Source: Phycisphaerae bacterium | Lineage (GTDB): Bacteria > Planctomycetota > Phycisphaerae > UBA1845 | NCBI GenBank assembly: GCA_029260165.1 | Contig: JAJDDT010000100.1 | Span: 1 to 39,649 of the forward strand | Length of the DNA: 39,649 nucleotides | Direction: 5' to 3' | Shown: piece by piece, positions 1 through 7,412 of the stretch | Numbering within the stretch: position 1 is the stretch's first letter | Layout of the letters: every line of letters begins with the position of its first letter | Translations under genes and position numbers: made by a program | Notes under the pieces: generated by a model | The model's database searches: none | What the model saw: the letters and a program-made list of their open reading frames with translations, nothing else | Told to the model about the DNA's origin: nothing

Positions 1-1
1 A

Positions 2-235
2 CGGTACTTCTGGTCGCGCGCCATCGGTGGATTGTGCCCCGTGGATGTGCGTGTCGGCATTCACGATCGAACGGTGACGGCGGGTGCCTGTTGCATCCTG
101 TGCACGTTGGGGGTCATTCACGACTTCAAGCAGGCGGCGGAGCGGGTCCACCACATGTTCTACCGGGTGGATGACCGCTGCGCGATCGCTTCGAGGCTCT
201 TCGGGTCGCACGGCCCAAGGCCGCTGGTTTGGTGA
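2..235 (+). CDS. 3' end of an unrecognised protein (partial)
   Basis: The second forward frame is open from the window edge to a TGA at 233-235. Its codons end almost always in G or C, as in the confirmed genes here, whereas the antisense frames lack this bias. About 77 residues are visible, with several cysteines (GACCILC) and no family I recognise. It would converge on the branching-enzyme gene, whose stop lies 5 bases further on. The gene could equally be a chance open frame; only the upstream sequence would tell. Confidence 0.35.
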   Translation, partial: RYFWSRAIGGLCPVDVRVGIHDRTVTAGACCILCTLGVIHDFKQAAERVHHMFYRVDDRCAIASRLFGSHGPRPLVW

Positions 236-239
236 CCAA

Positions 240-2429
240 CTAATCCTGTGACAAGATAATCACCGTATACGGGCCGATCCCAACGTTGCCGTTGTAGGCC
301 ATTCCGTCTTTGGTACCCGAGTTGGCGGTCGTGTCATACGCGTTCCAGTTGCCGAAGGACGAGTCATATGTGCTGCTGTCGCTGTTGAAACGCACGCGCC
401 ACGTCCCGCTGTGCGGGAAGCCGATGTTGTAGCTCGTGAACCCCTGTGACGAGAAGTTGGCGACGACAATCACGTCGTCTCCGGCACCGCCACTGTTCCA
501 CCGATGGTACGCAACGACCTTGCCGCTGTTATTGACGTGGTGAACATTGACGTTGTTTGCGCTAAGGCCCGCGGTCAGCCCCGAAAGGTTGCGTCGCAGC
601 GAAACAAGGTCGCCGTAAAGATCGACAATGCCGCTGAACGTCGTCGCCTTTGTCCAGTCGAGTGGGTCCGTATCTTGGAAGAACCCGTCTTCGAGGAATT
701 CCTGTCCCTGGAAGATCATCGGAATTCCCGGGCTTGTGAACACGATGCCCGCTCCGAGTGTCGACCGCTTCTTCGAGGCCCAACTCGTCGCATTCCCAGG
801 CCAGATGTCCTCGGGAACACGCGCCTTGCCGTTGGCAACTTCGTCGTGGCTTTCGGTATAGATCACGCGCTGGACGTGATCGTTGTTGTAGTTGGCGGTG
901 ATTGCATCGCGAACGCTGAACATGTTTCTGTCGGTGTCGTTGGCTGTGATGACCGCCTCGCGAATTGGATGAACAAACTGCGCATCCCACTGCGAGTCAA
1001 ACCCTGCCCCACCCGAACCTGTGGTTTTTGACATCCAGGCGTTGTTCTGGAGATCCTCCGCAATCGAGATTTTCCATGGCACACTGGTGTTGATCTCATC
1101 GTTGACCCACTGCATCAGGCTCCAGCCGTCGGCAATGTCGCCGCCACCACCATTGTTCTGGGTTCGGATGTTGACCGTCGAATCCCACCGCAGTCCGTCC
1201 GCGTTGAATTCGGTAAGCCAGTACATCGCGTTGTCCCGCAGGTAGGTTCGCACTTCGGATCGACCATAGTCGGGCCGTGTGTCGCCCCAGGGGGTCGACG
1301 CGCGCCAGTCCTGGAAGAAGTAGACTCCGCCCATGCCGCCCGTGGACCAGCCGTCGAATTGCCAGAGGTCGAGGTCGCTGGGGCCGAAGTGGTTGTAAAC
1401 AACGTCGATAATCACCGCAATACCATTTTGATGGCAGGTATCGATGAATGATTTCATGTCATTCGGTGAGCCGTAAATGCTTTCCGGTGCGTAAGGGTGC
1501 GCGGGGTTGTATCCCCACGAAAAATCTCCGGCGAATTCGCAGATCGGTAGCACCTCGACAACGTTGACGCCCATCGCCTGAAGATGCGGAATTTTGAGAG
1601 CGGCTGATTCCCACGTTCCCGGAAGCCCGCCCGGGGCATCGTTCATTGTTCCGACGTGCATCTCGTAAATAACCATTTCGTGCCAGCCGGGTGTTGTGAA
1701 CGATGACCAGTTGTACGCCGTATCGTCCACGACAAGGCTGTTGCCGATGGAGTTCGTGACCTGCCTCGCGTGAGGATCGTTCTTCCAGATCGTCCCGTCG
1801 ATAACATATTTGTACGCATCACCGATGGACGCTACGCCGACATCGACCGACCAGTTACCCCCGGACTCCGCCGCGAGCGGATTGGCCGTCGCGCTCCACG
1901 CGTTGAAATCTCCGGTCACCGACACGCTCGTCGCATTTGGAGCCCAAACCCGGAACCCGACGCCATTGCTGTAGGGAATCGAACCCGGGCCTGTCGTTGA
2001 CGACGGAACCAGGCTCGCCGTGAACGCATAATTATTCCCGCCATTGTTGTCCCAGATATTCCCCCCCCAATTGTCGTAACCGTGGAAATAATAACTGACC
2101 GTGCTTCCGGGCGCATACGTCTGGGTGGGCGTGAATTGCCAGTGCGAGTTTCCACCCTGGTTCCCGGCGTAATTCATCGCTTGAACCTGCCACGCGCCAC
2201 CATCGACCCGGATGCCGACGTCGCAATGCAATCCCCAGTAGTCCTGGTTCATGAGAACTTCGTAGGTACCTGGATTCTGCGTATCGACATGACGTTGAAA
2301 TGATCCGTAAACACCGATCCAGCTCGGGAAAGCGTCGGCTGTGTTCGCGGCAAGCAGAACGCCGGCGACCAGCGCGGTGACAGTGACGGTACTTCTGGAC
2401 ACGTTTCGTGCTCGACCGGATGCGTGCAT
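240..2429 (-). CDS. Secreted GH13 alpha-glucan branching enzyme-like protein
   Basis: This is a glycoside hydrolase family 13 protein of the GlgB/amylase type, acting on alpha-1,4 glucans. Numbered from an upstream ATG at 2450, residues 17-40 form a signal peptide (TALVAGVLLAANTADA), about 155-245 a CBM48-like domain (FRVWAPNA, GDFNAW), and about 255-620 the catalytic barrel. The three GH13 catalytic acids are visible: Asp423 in GLRWDS, Glu465 in ISIAED and Asp536 in ESHDE; DVVYNHFG is conserved region I. I prefer the ATG at 2429, because GGAGG lies nine bases before it, inside the longer reading. A signal peptide is unusual, since glycogen branching enzymes are normally cytoplasmic; the enzyme may remodel exported or external glucan. 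It could instead hydrolyse rather than branch. The family assignment is firm and the exact activity is inferred. Confidence 0.9.
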   Translation of the reverse strand: MHASGRARNVSRSTVTVTALVAGVLLAANTADAFPSWIGVYGSFQRHVDTQNPGTYEVLMNQDYWGLHCDVGIRVDGGAWQVQAMNYAGNQGGNSHWQFTPTQTYAPGSTVSYYFHGYDNWGGNIWDNNGGNNYAFTASLVPSSTTGPGSIPYSNGVGFRVWAPNATSVSVTGDFNAWSATANPLAAESGGNWSVDVGVASIGDAYKYVIDGTIWKNDPHARQVTNSIGNSLVVDDTAYNWSSFTTPGWHEMVIYEMHVGTMNDAPGGLPGTWESAALKIPHLQAMGVNVVEVLPICEFAGDFSWGYNPAHPYAPESIYGSPNDMKSFIDTCHQNGIAVIIDVVYNHFGPSDLDLWQFDGWSTGGMGGVYFFQDWRASTPWGDTRPDYGRSEVRTYLRDNAMYWLTEFNADGLRWDSTVNIRTQNNGGGGDIADGWSLMQWVNDEINTSVPWKISIAEDLQNNAWMSKTTGSGGAGFDSQWDAQFVHPIREAVITANDTDRNMFSVRDAITANYNNDHVQRVIYTESHDEVANGKARVPEDIWPGNATSWASKKRSTLGAGIVFTSPGIPMIFQGQEFLEDGFFQDTDPLDWTKATTFSGIVDLYGDLVSLRRNLSGLTAGLSANNVNVHHVNNSGKVVAYHRWNSGGAGDDVIVVANFSSQGFTSYNIGFPHSGTWRVRFNSDSSTYDSSFGNWNAYDTTANSGTKDGMAYNGNVGIGPYTVIILSQD

Positions 2430-2873
2430 GGGCTTTGACCTCCGTATCATGACAAAATCGATTCACAAATTCCGGGAAACAACTCAAGGGGCGTCATGCT
2501 ACCGCGTCATGCGCGAACGAATCAACTGAAATCCGGCGTCCATCCAACACATCGTTCCCGACAATGCGAGGACAGCCAGGATAGATAGTTTGGGTAGTCA
2601 ATGGTACGCCGAAATACGAAATGCCTGCCGGGTGGGGTCAGGGATGAGAGCACCATGCTTTTGAAGTTCTACGGGCCTGACCACCGGTCACGGCCCCGAA
2701 TTATTAGACAAGCATTATTAAAGGCGCGGATGCTCACAAGATACCCTAAGGTCTGGTTGGATTTTCCGCGCGAACAAGCCGGCGGGAATTGAGAAGGCCC
2801 CGAGTTTTCGCTGTCAGGGCGGGAGCTTCGGAATGTGATGTTTGTCTGAACAGGTCAGGAGGGAAAAACGGGA
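2430..2873. other. Divergent intergenic region with one stem-loop
   Basis: About 440 bases separate the divergent branching-enzyme and IPTL-CTERM genes. An interrupted stem is visible at 2673-2696 (GGGCC TGACC, loop ACC, GGTCA, bulged C, GGCCC). It has no following T tract. Nearby is a short A+T-rich patch (ATTATTA twice, 2700-2722). I see no convincing promoter pair and no further gene. Confidence 0.4.
2857..2863 (+). promoter_or_regulatory. Strong ribosome binding site AGGAGGG
   Basis: AGGAGGG lies ten bases before the ATG at 2874. It fixes that start, and with the signal peptide it shows that the segment upstream of the in-frame TAG was a genuine translated gene start. Confidence 0.75.
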
Positions 2874-3950
2874 ATGAAGTTAATATCGGGAGAATTGTAT
2901 TCACCGATCATCTGGTTGGTGACAGCGTTGGGTTCGGTCCCCATCTACGCAGGAAATGTCTCAGCAACCGGGCTTGTGCTCGGCGGCGATGGATCGACCG
3001 CTCTTCCCGGAACCGGGCTGGTGGACCTCGTCACAGCAGACCCCGCACTACCCTATGGCTACGTCTAGTGCGTTGACGCTGGCATCGATGGTTTGATCGA
3101 TCCACCGAATTCTGACGGCACAACCACGGGAGATGACGTTCTGATCGAGACGACGCAATTCCCGGGACAGTTCTTTACGGCGGTGGGCGAGGGTTTTCCC
3201 TTCGGACCAGCCGGCTCGTTCACCGACGATTTCACGCATTCGCTCGTGGTCGGACGATTGATTTACCTCAGGGCATGGGACGGGACGTCCCCAGCCACAT
3301 CCAGCTTCTATGGCGATTCCGCATTGTATGCGTTGGTGAACATGGATTTTGACGGAAACAGCTTCGGAACGTGGTCGACGGACACACCGGTGCCCGTGGC
3401 TGGTTCAACGGATCAGGTGATCACACCATTCCCGCAACAGCAGGACGCAAGCCCGGACTCACCGGTTGGTATCGAGGTTCTGTATACGACCAGTCCGATC
3501 GATACCCTTACAACAGGCTTGGGGCTGCGCATTCACTTCGACTCGAGCCAGCTCGGTTTTCAGGGGTTGGCCAACATCCTGCAAACCGGATTATCAGCTC
3601 AGGGTGCTCCGGAGCCTGACGTGAGCGATTTCGACAATGACCCCGCCACGGACATGCTCGTGAATACCCTCTGGTTGGATTTATCCACCTCCTGGCCTGG
3701 AACCGGCACGACGTCGCTTTTTGTCGCCAACTTCACCAGCGTATCCGGTTTCTCTGGTACCACGAACGTGAATTTTTCATCTTCCGCGTCACCCACCGGG
3801 GTTGGTTTTGTCGCGGCGTCAGCCACCGTGGACGCCGCAAGCGGAATTCCGACTGTATCGACGTGGGGAATGGTCGTGCTGACGTTGATGCTGGTTTCGG
3901 CTGGGACAGTCGTGTTCGCACGCGAGAGGGCAGCGATCAAGGCGTGTTGA
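2874..3950 (+). pseudogene. IPTL/PEP-CTERM-type exported protein, interrupted by an in-frame TAG
   Basis: One frame runs from the ATG at 2874 to the TGA at 3948-3950, broken only by TAG at 3066-3068. Upstream is a signal peptide (IIWLVTALGSVPIYAG) after a strong ribosome site. Downstream the same frame continues without a gap (CVDAGIDGLIDPP, then GTTTGDDVLI), so there is no frameshift. The middle (IEVLYTTS, LGLRIHFDSSQLGF, FDNDPATDM) resembles cohesin-like repeats of bacterial surface proteins; this is inference. The last 35 residues form a tripartite sorting tail: IPTVSTWGM, a hydrophobic stretch and RER. Such tails are processed by exosortase-type enzymes. TTG at 3093 could restart translation but would give a product without a signal peptide. 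The 3' third overlaps the convergent PgeF frame. It may be a recent pseudogene, a read-through gene or an assembly error. Confidence 0.75.
3066..3068 (+). other. In-frame TAG stop inside the IPTL-CTERM gene
   Basis: The codons read CCC TAT GGC TAC GTC TAG TGC GTT GAC GCT GGC. The reading frame on both sides is the same (2874 and 3093 are congruent modulo 3), and both sides look like one protein. Confidence 0.85.
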
Positions 3951-4681
3951 CCGACGATGCTGCCTGTGCGGCGGTAGGAGTAGTAACGCGGGTCACAGAT
4001 GGTGCAGACGTTGGCTGACTCGATATTGTTTGGGCGGATGCCGGCAGTCATGAGTTGCAGGTGGTTGGCGTGTTGGACATCCAGAAACGTCTTACCGTTT
4101 CGACGTTTGAAGATGGAATCGACACTGTTTTCGATATTTTCAAATGCATCGACGACGTCCCTGCCTACTTCGTAGCAGCAGCTCTTGGCGCACGGGGAAA
4201 TGATCGCTTGTAAATCCCGGGGTGGGGTATCGGACCTTGCGGCTACTCGTTCGACCAGCCGTGTGGCGATTTTCAGGCTTGTCCCGCGCCAACCTGCGTG
4301 GGCAACGCCGATCGCGCGTCCGCGTGGTTCGATCACCGCGATCAAACCGCAGTCGGCTCCGAGGACCATCAGCGGGACACCCGAAAGCGTCGTGACCAAT
4401 CCATCAGCGCCGTCGATCCGGTCTTCGGAACAATCGCGGCCTCGACCCGCGGTGGTTGTGTCAACGTCGACAATACCGTGGTTGTGGACCTGTCGTGATA
4501 CGGTGAGCTTTCGGAAATCGGTTCCGAGCAAATCGCAGACGGTTTTTCGTCGCGGCACGGAGTTGCCGAACTCATCACCTACGGTGAGGGCCATGTTCCA
4601 CGGCGATTGCGTGACAGCGCAGACGATTCCCGGGTTACCTGCGGTCGAATTCGGTTTCCAGAGCGGAGGGGAATCGGGCAT
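3599..4681 (-). CDS. pgeF: PgeF/YfiH (DUF152, laccase-domain) family protein with an antisense-derived tail
   Basis: This belongs to the YfiH/YlmD/LACC1 family, shown for some members to act as a purine nucleoside phosphorylase/deaminase or as a peptidoglycan-editing enzyme. The metal and active-site motifs are complete (numbered from a TTG at 4699): QVHNH with His72, ADCG with Cys117, VAHAGWRG with His134, and the C-terminal SYRR near 241. The ATG at 4681 is given as start; the TTG is possible and sits four bases after the alcohol dehydrogenase stop, so the two genes are probably co-transcribed. Family members end shortly after the SYRR motif, here around residue 258 (about 3925). Instead this frame runs on for over 100 residues to 3599, antisense to the IPTL-CTERM gene. 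The tail has no recognisable domain and is probably a lost-stop extension. Confidence 0.85.
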   Translation of the reverse strand: MPDSPPLWKPNSTAGNPGIVCAVTQSPWNMALTVGDEFGNSVPRRKTVCDLLGTDFRKLTVSRQVHNHGIVDVDTTTAGRGRDCSEDRIDGADGLVTTLSGVPLMVLGADCGLIAVIEPRGRAIGVAHAGWRGTSLKIATRLVERVAARSDTPPRDLQAIISPCAKSCCYEVGRDVVDAFENIENSVDSIFKRRNGKTFLDVQHANHLQLMTAGIRPNNIESANVCTICDPRYYSYRRTGSIVGQHALIAALSRANTTVPAETSINVSTTIPHVDTVGIPLAASTVADAATKPTPVGDAEDEKFTFVVPEKPDTLVKLATKSDVVPVPGQEVDKSNQRVFTSMSVAGSLSKSLTSGSGAP

Positions 4682-4703
4682 TTGGGGTTGATTGTGCAAG
4701 GAG

Positions 4704-5663
4704 CTATCGCGGGTTGATTTTCAGCAGGACCTTGATGTTTTCCGGTTGGCGACTGGCTTGGAAGGCTTCGAGGCCTCTTTCGATCGGGAAGGATCGTGCG
4801 ACCATGGGCGAGACGTCGATGTCGCGTCGTGCGAGCGCGTTGATCGCGTCAGGGAACGGTCCACAACGGCTTCCGACGACGTTGATCTCGTTGATGACGA
4901 TGGCTGCTGGATTTGGGATGGTCCCGTCGGCGTAGGTGCTCTTGAGCACAATGGTGCCGCGCGGACGGACAAGCGACAGGGCGATGTCAAATCCCTGTGG
5001 TGAGCCTGTGCACTCGACGACGACGTCGCGATCGTTTCGCGGGATCAACGATTCGACGGACGTGGAGCGTATGCGTTTCTTTTCACAGAACAGAAGTGTT
5101 TTGGGGTTCCTGCCCACCACCTCCAGTTTGCATCCGGTCTTGGCGAGAACCTGTGCGATCAGCAAACCAAGGCGACCACTGCCGACGACGACGACGTTGG
5201 AACGATGATCAATCGAAACCTGTTGAATGATCTGGCAGGCGGCGGCGATGGGTTCGACGAAGACGGCGGACTCGTCCGGGATGGTTTCGGGAACCTCGTG
5301 TAGATTGTGCTCCGGGACAGCTACCAGATCGGCGAAACACCCGTCGCGACCGGCGATACCGACGACCGTTCGTTTTCGACAATGACTGGACAGACCAGCC
5401 TGGCACATGTCACACGTTTTGCACACGCAGTTGATTTCGGCGACGACGCGTTTGCCAACCCACTCCGGCGAGCCTTTGACGACGTCGCCGACCATTTCGT
5501 GGCCTGGGATGCCTCGAAAACCCATGTAGCCTTTGACGATTTCGTGGTCGGTTGAACAGATGCCCGCCAATCGCACCTTCACGATGCATTCGCCCTCCGT
5601 GGGCATGGGTTCGGGGTGGTCGGGTTCAAAACGGAGTTTTTCGATGAAGGTGATGGCCCGCAC
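4704..5663 (-). CDS. Zinc-dependent medium-chain alcohol dehydrogenase
   Basis: A medium-chain dehydrogenase/reductase that oxidises an alcohol or polyol with NAD(P). Catalytic zinc ligands are visible at Cys36 (AGICSTDHE), His55-Glu56 (PGHEM) and Glu137 (FVEP). The structural zinc site is Cys81, Cys84, Cys87 and Cys95 with the usual spacing. The Rossmann motif GSGRLG starts near 161. At 319 residues it is slightly shorter than the usual 340-350. The start is a GTG at 5663 with AGGA ten bases upstream. It lies 11 bases after the HEAT lipoprotein stop and just before the PgeF-like gene, so it is in the same minus-strand run. The substrate cannot be read from the sequence; threonine or sorbitol dehydrogenase-like members share these motifs. 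Confidence 0.9.
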   Translation of the reverse strand: MRAITFIEKLRFEPDHPEPMPTEGECIVKVRLAGICSTDHEIVKGYMGFRGIPGHEMVGDVVKGSPEWVGKRVVAEINCVCKTCDMCQAGLSSHCRKRTVVGIAGRDGCFADLVAVPEHNLHEVPETIPDESAVFVEPIAAACQIIQQVSIDHRSNVVVVGSGRLGLLIAQVLAKTGCKLEVVGRNPKTLLFCEKKRIRSTSVESLIPRNDRDVVVECTGSPQGFDIALSLVRPRGTIVLKSTYADGTIPNPAAIVINEINVVGSRCGPFPDAINALARRDIDVSPMVARSFPIERGLEAFQASRQPENIKVLLKINPR

Positions 5664-5674
5664 GAGTTTGGTTC

Positions 5675-6547
5675 CTATGGTTGGGTCGCGGAAAGCGATG
5701 AATCGCTCGTCTTACCGCGCAAGGACCGCACCACGCGCTGCCACCAATGGGTTGACTTCCGCTCAGCGTCGATCGCGCCTGCGTTGACAAACGGAGTGTC
5801 TGTCTGGTCAAGCCATTGTCGCCAGGGATCGGATCGCTGACCCAGGTCCTGGCCTGTGAGTTGGACGAGCGATTCGTGTGCATGGTAGGTCACGCCAAAA
5901 TCGCGATCGGATAGGGCAGCGATCAGGACATGGACGGCTTCGGTGCGCTTGAAATGGGCGAGCAAGGTGGCGGCTGCGATGCGTACGTTGCGTGACGAAT
6001 CGAGCCTGAGAAGCTGTGCGGCTGTGGCACCGACGGCTTCGGAATCGTCGTCGGGGATGGATTTGTTGGCGGCGAGAAACGACAATCCGCGGAGAATTTC
6101 CTCACGAACGCGCGCGGTGGGTTCCAGGGTGCCTTTTTCCACAAGAAGGATACCGACCAGTTCGCGGGCGACGTCGGGCCTCTGCGATTCAGCAGCCAAC
6201 CTGATGGCGGAGATGCGCACGCTGTCGCTCGGGTCGAGTTTGGCAATGGAGAGTGCGGGATCGACGACGAAATCCCTGGCGGCGTGTCCCGTGACGGTCA
6301 ACTGTTCGATGGCATGACGGCGTTGGTCGGGCTGTTGGCTCGTCATGGCGACATGGACCTGTTTTTTAGCAGCGTCTTTGGTAACGAGGATCGAGCGCAT
6401 CCGCGACGGGCGGTTTGAACACCCGACCACGAACAGGAACGCGATCGCACAGATGGCGAGTGAACCGAATCTAGGCGGATGCGCGGGGCACGGTGGGCAG
6501 TACCCGCTCTGCGTCTCGGGCGAGTTCCTCGGGACAGACGCGGACAA
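5675..6547 (-). CDS. HEAT-repeat lipoprotein
   Basis: The protein has a hydrophobic export segment ending in a lipobox (AIAFLFVVGC, cysteine at 6419-6421), then helical repeats of HEAT type (DSVRISAIRLAAES, RNVRIAAATLLAHF, FGVTYHAHESLVQL). HEAT lipoproteins usually serve as protein-binding scaffolds at a membrane face. No ATG, GTG or TTG lies close to the hydrophobic segment. The nearest usable in-frame start is TTG at 6547, which overlaps the end of murI by about 75 bases; ATG at 6616 is the next. Neither has a clear ribosome site, so the N-terminus is uncertain. Translational coupling to murI is likely. Function unknown. Confidence 0.75.
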   Translation of the reverse strand: MSASVPRNSPETQSGYCPPCPAHPPRFGSLAICAIAFLFVVGCSNRPSRMRSILVTKDAAKKQVHVAMTSQQPDQRRHAIEQLTVTGHAARDFVVDPALSIAKLDPSDSVRISAIRLAAESQRPDVARELVGILLVEKGTLEPTARVREEILRGLSFLAANKSIPDDDSEAVGATAAQLLRLDSSRNVRIAAATLLAHFKRTEAVHVLIAALSDRDFGVTYHAHESLVQLTGQDLGQRSDPWRQWLDQTDTPFVNAGAIDAERKSTHWWQRVVRSLRGKTSDSSLSATQP

Positions 6548-7331
6548 CGTCTGGAATGGGTTCGCCGAGAAAGTGCGAGCCGACCGCCTGAAAACGTCGT
6601 GGATGATCGCTGACATAGCAGTGTAGGCTACCGCGACCCCGCAGGTCGGACAATGCCCCGAGCCTGGTGAGGATTGCGTCAGCCATTTGGGCGGTTGCAT
6701 CGCCGGAGTCGATCAACGTAACGTTATCGCCGAAGTAAGCAGCAATGGCATCGTGAATTATTGGGTAGTGCGTACACCCGAGCAAAACGGCGGCGGGTTT
6801 GAGCCGACGCATTGGTGCGAGGTAGCGGTCGATGACCATATTGACGATCGGATCGGTAGCGGACACGCCTTCCTCGACGATCGGGACGAACAGGGGACAG
6901 GCCACTTGCACAACGGGTCGATCGGGATCGATGGTGTGGATGGCGTTGCGGTAGGCGTTGGACGCGATGGTGGCTTCGGTACCGATAACTGCCAACAAAT
7001 CGCCGGGGTTGGAGGCGTCGACGGCGGACCTTGCACCGGGCGTGACTGCGCCGATCAACGGGGCCGAAAATTCGTCGGCCAACTCGGGCAGACAGACAGC
7101 ACTAGCTGTATTGCACGCAGCCACGATGCATTTGGGATTCATGCGCAGCAGAAAGGCACAAATCTCCCGGGCAAATCGTTTGACAGTTTCGGGCGTCTTA
7201 CTGCCATAGGGAACGCGCGCGGTGTCGCCCAGATAGACGATGTCCTCGGCTGGCAGACGGTCGCGCAACGCGCGAACGACGGTCAGACCGCCCAGACCCG
7301 AATCGAAAACCGCGATGGGACGTTGATCCAC
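6471..7331 (-). CDS. murI: Glutamate racemase
   Basis: MurI converts L-glutamate to D-glutamate for peptidoglycan precursors, without a cofactor, in the cytoplasm. Both catalytic cysteines are in their conserved settings: Cys73 in AACNTAS and Cys186 in LLGCTHYP. The N-terminal VFDSGLGGLTV and the GDTARVPYG motif are also typical. Its 286 residues are normal for the family. The start is a GTG at 7331 preceded by GGGGAGAG. Finding murI fits the view that planctomycetes make peptidoglycan. The 3' end overlaps the HEAT lipoprotein start. Confidence 0.95.
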   Translation of the reverse strand: MDQRPIAVFDSGLGGLTVVRALRDRLPAEDIVYLGDTARVPYGSKTPETVKRFAREICAFLLRMNPKCIVAACNTASAVCLPELADEFSAPLIGAVTPGARSAVDASNPGDLLAVIGTEATIASNAYRNAIHTIDPDRPVVQVACPLFVPIVEEGVSATDPIVNMVIDRYLAPMRRLKPAAVLLGCTHYPIIHDAIAAYFGDNVTLIDSGDATAQMADAILTRLGALSDLRGRGSLHCYVSDHPRRFQAVGSHFLGEPIPDVVRVCPEELARDAERVLPTVPRASA

Positions 7332-7412
7332 AAAACTCTCCCCGGCGTGACACCGTCACACGCGCCAACCGCACGACTGTTTATACCCTTCGTCGCGCGA
7401 CGGGGAAAGGCG

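Noticed and set aside
1-13. ACGGTACTTCTGG shared by positions 1-13 and 2386-2398, possibly flanking repeats
   Set aside because: Homology does not extend beyond the 13 bases and one copy lies inside the GH13 signal peptide region; probably chance.
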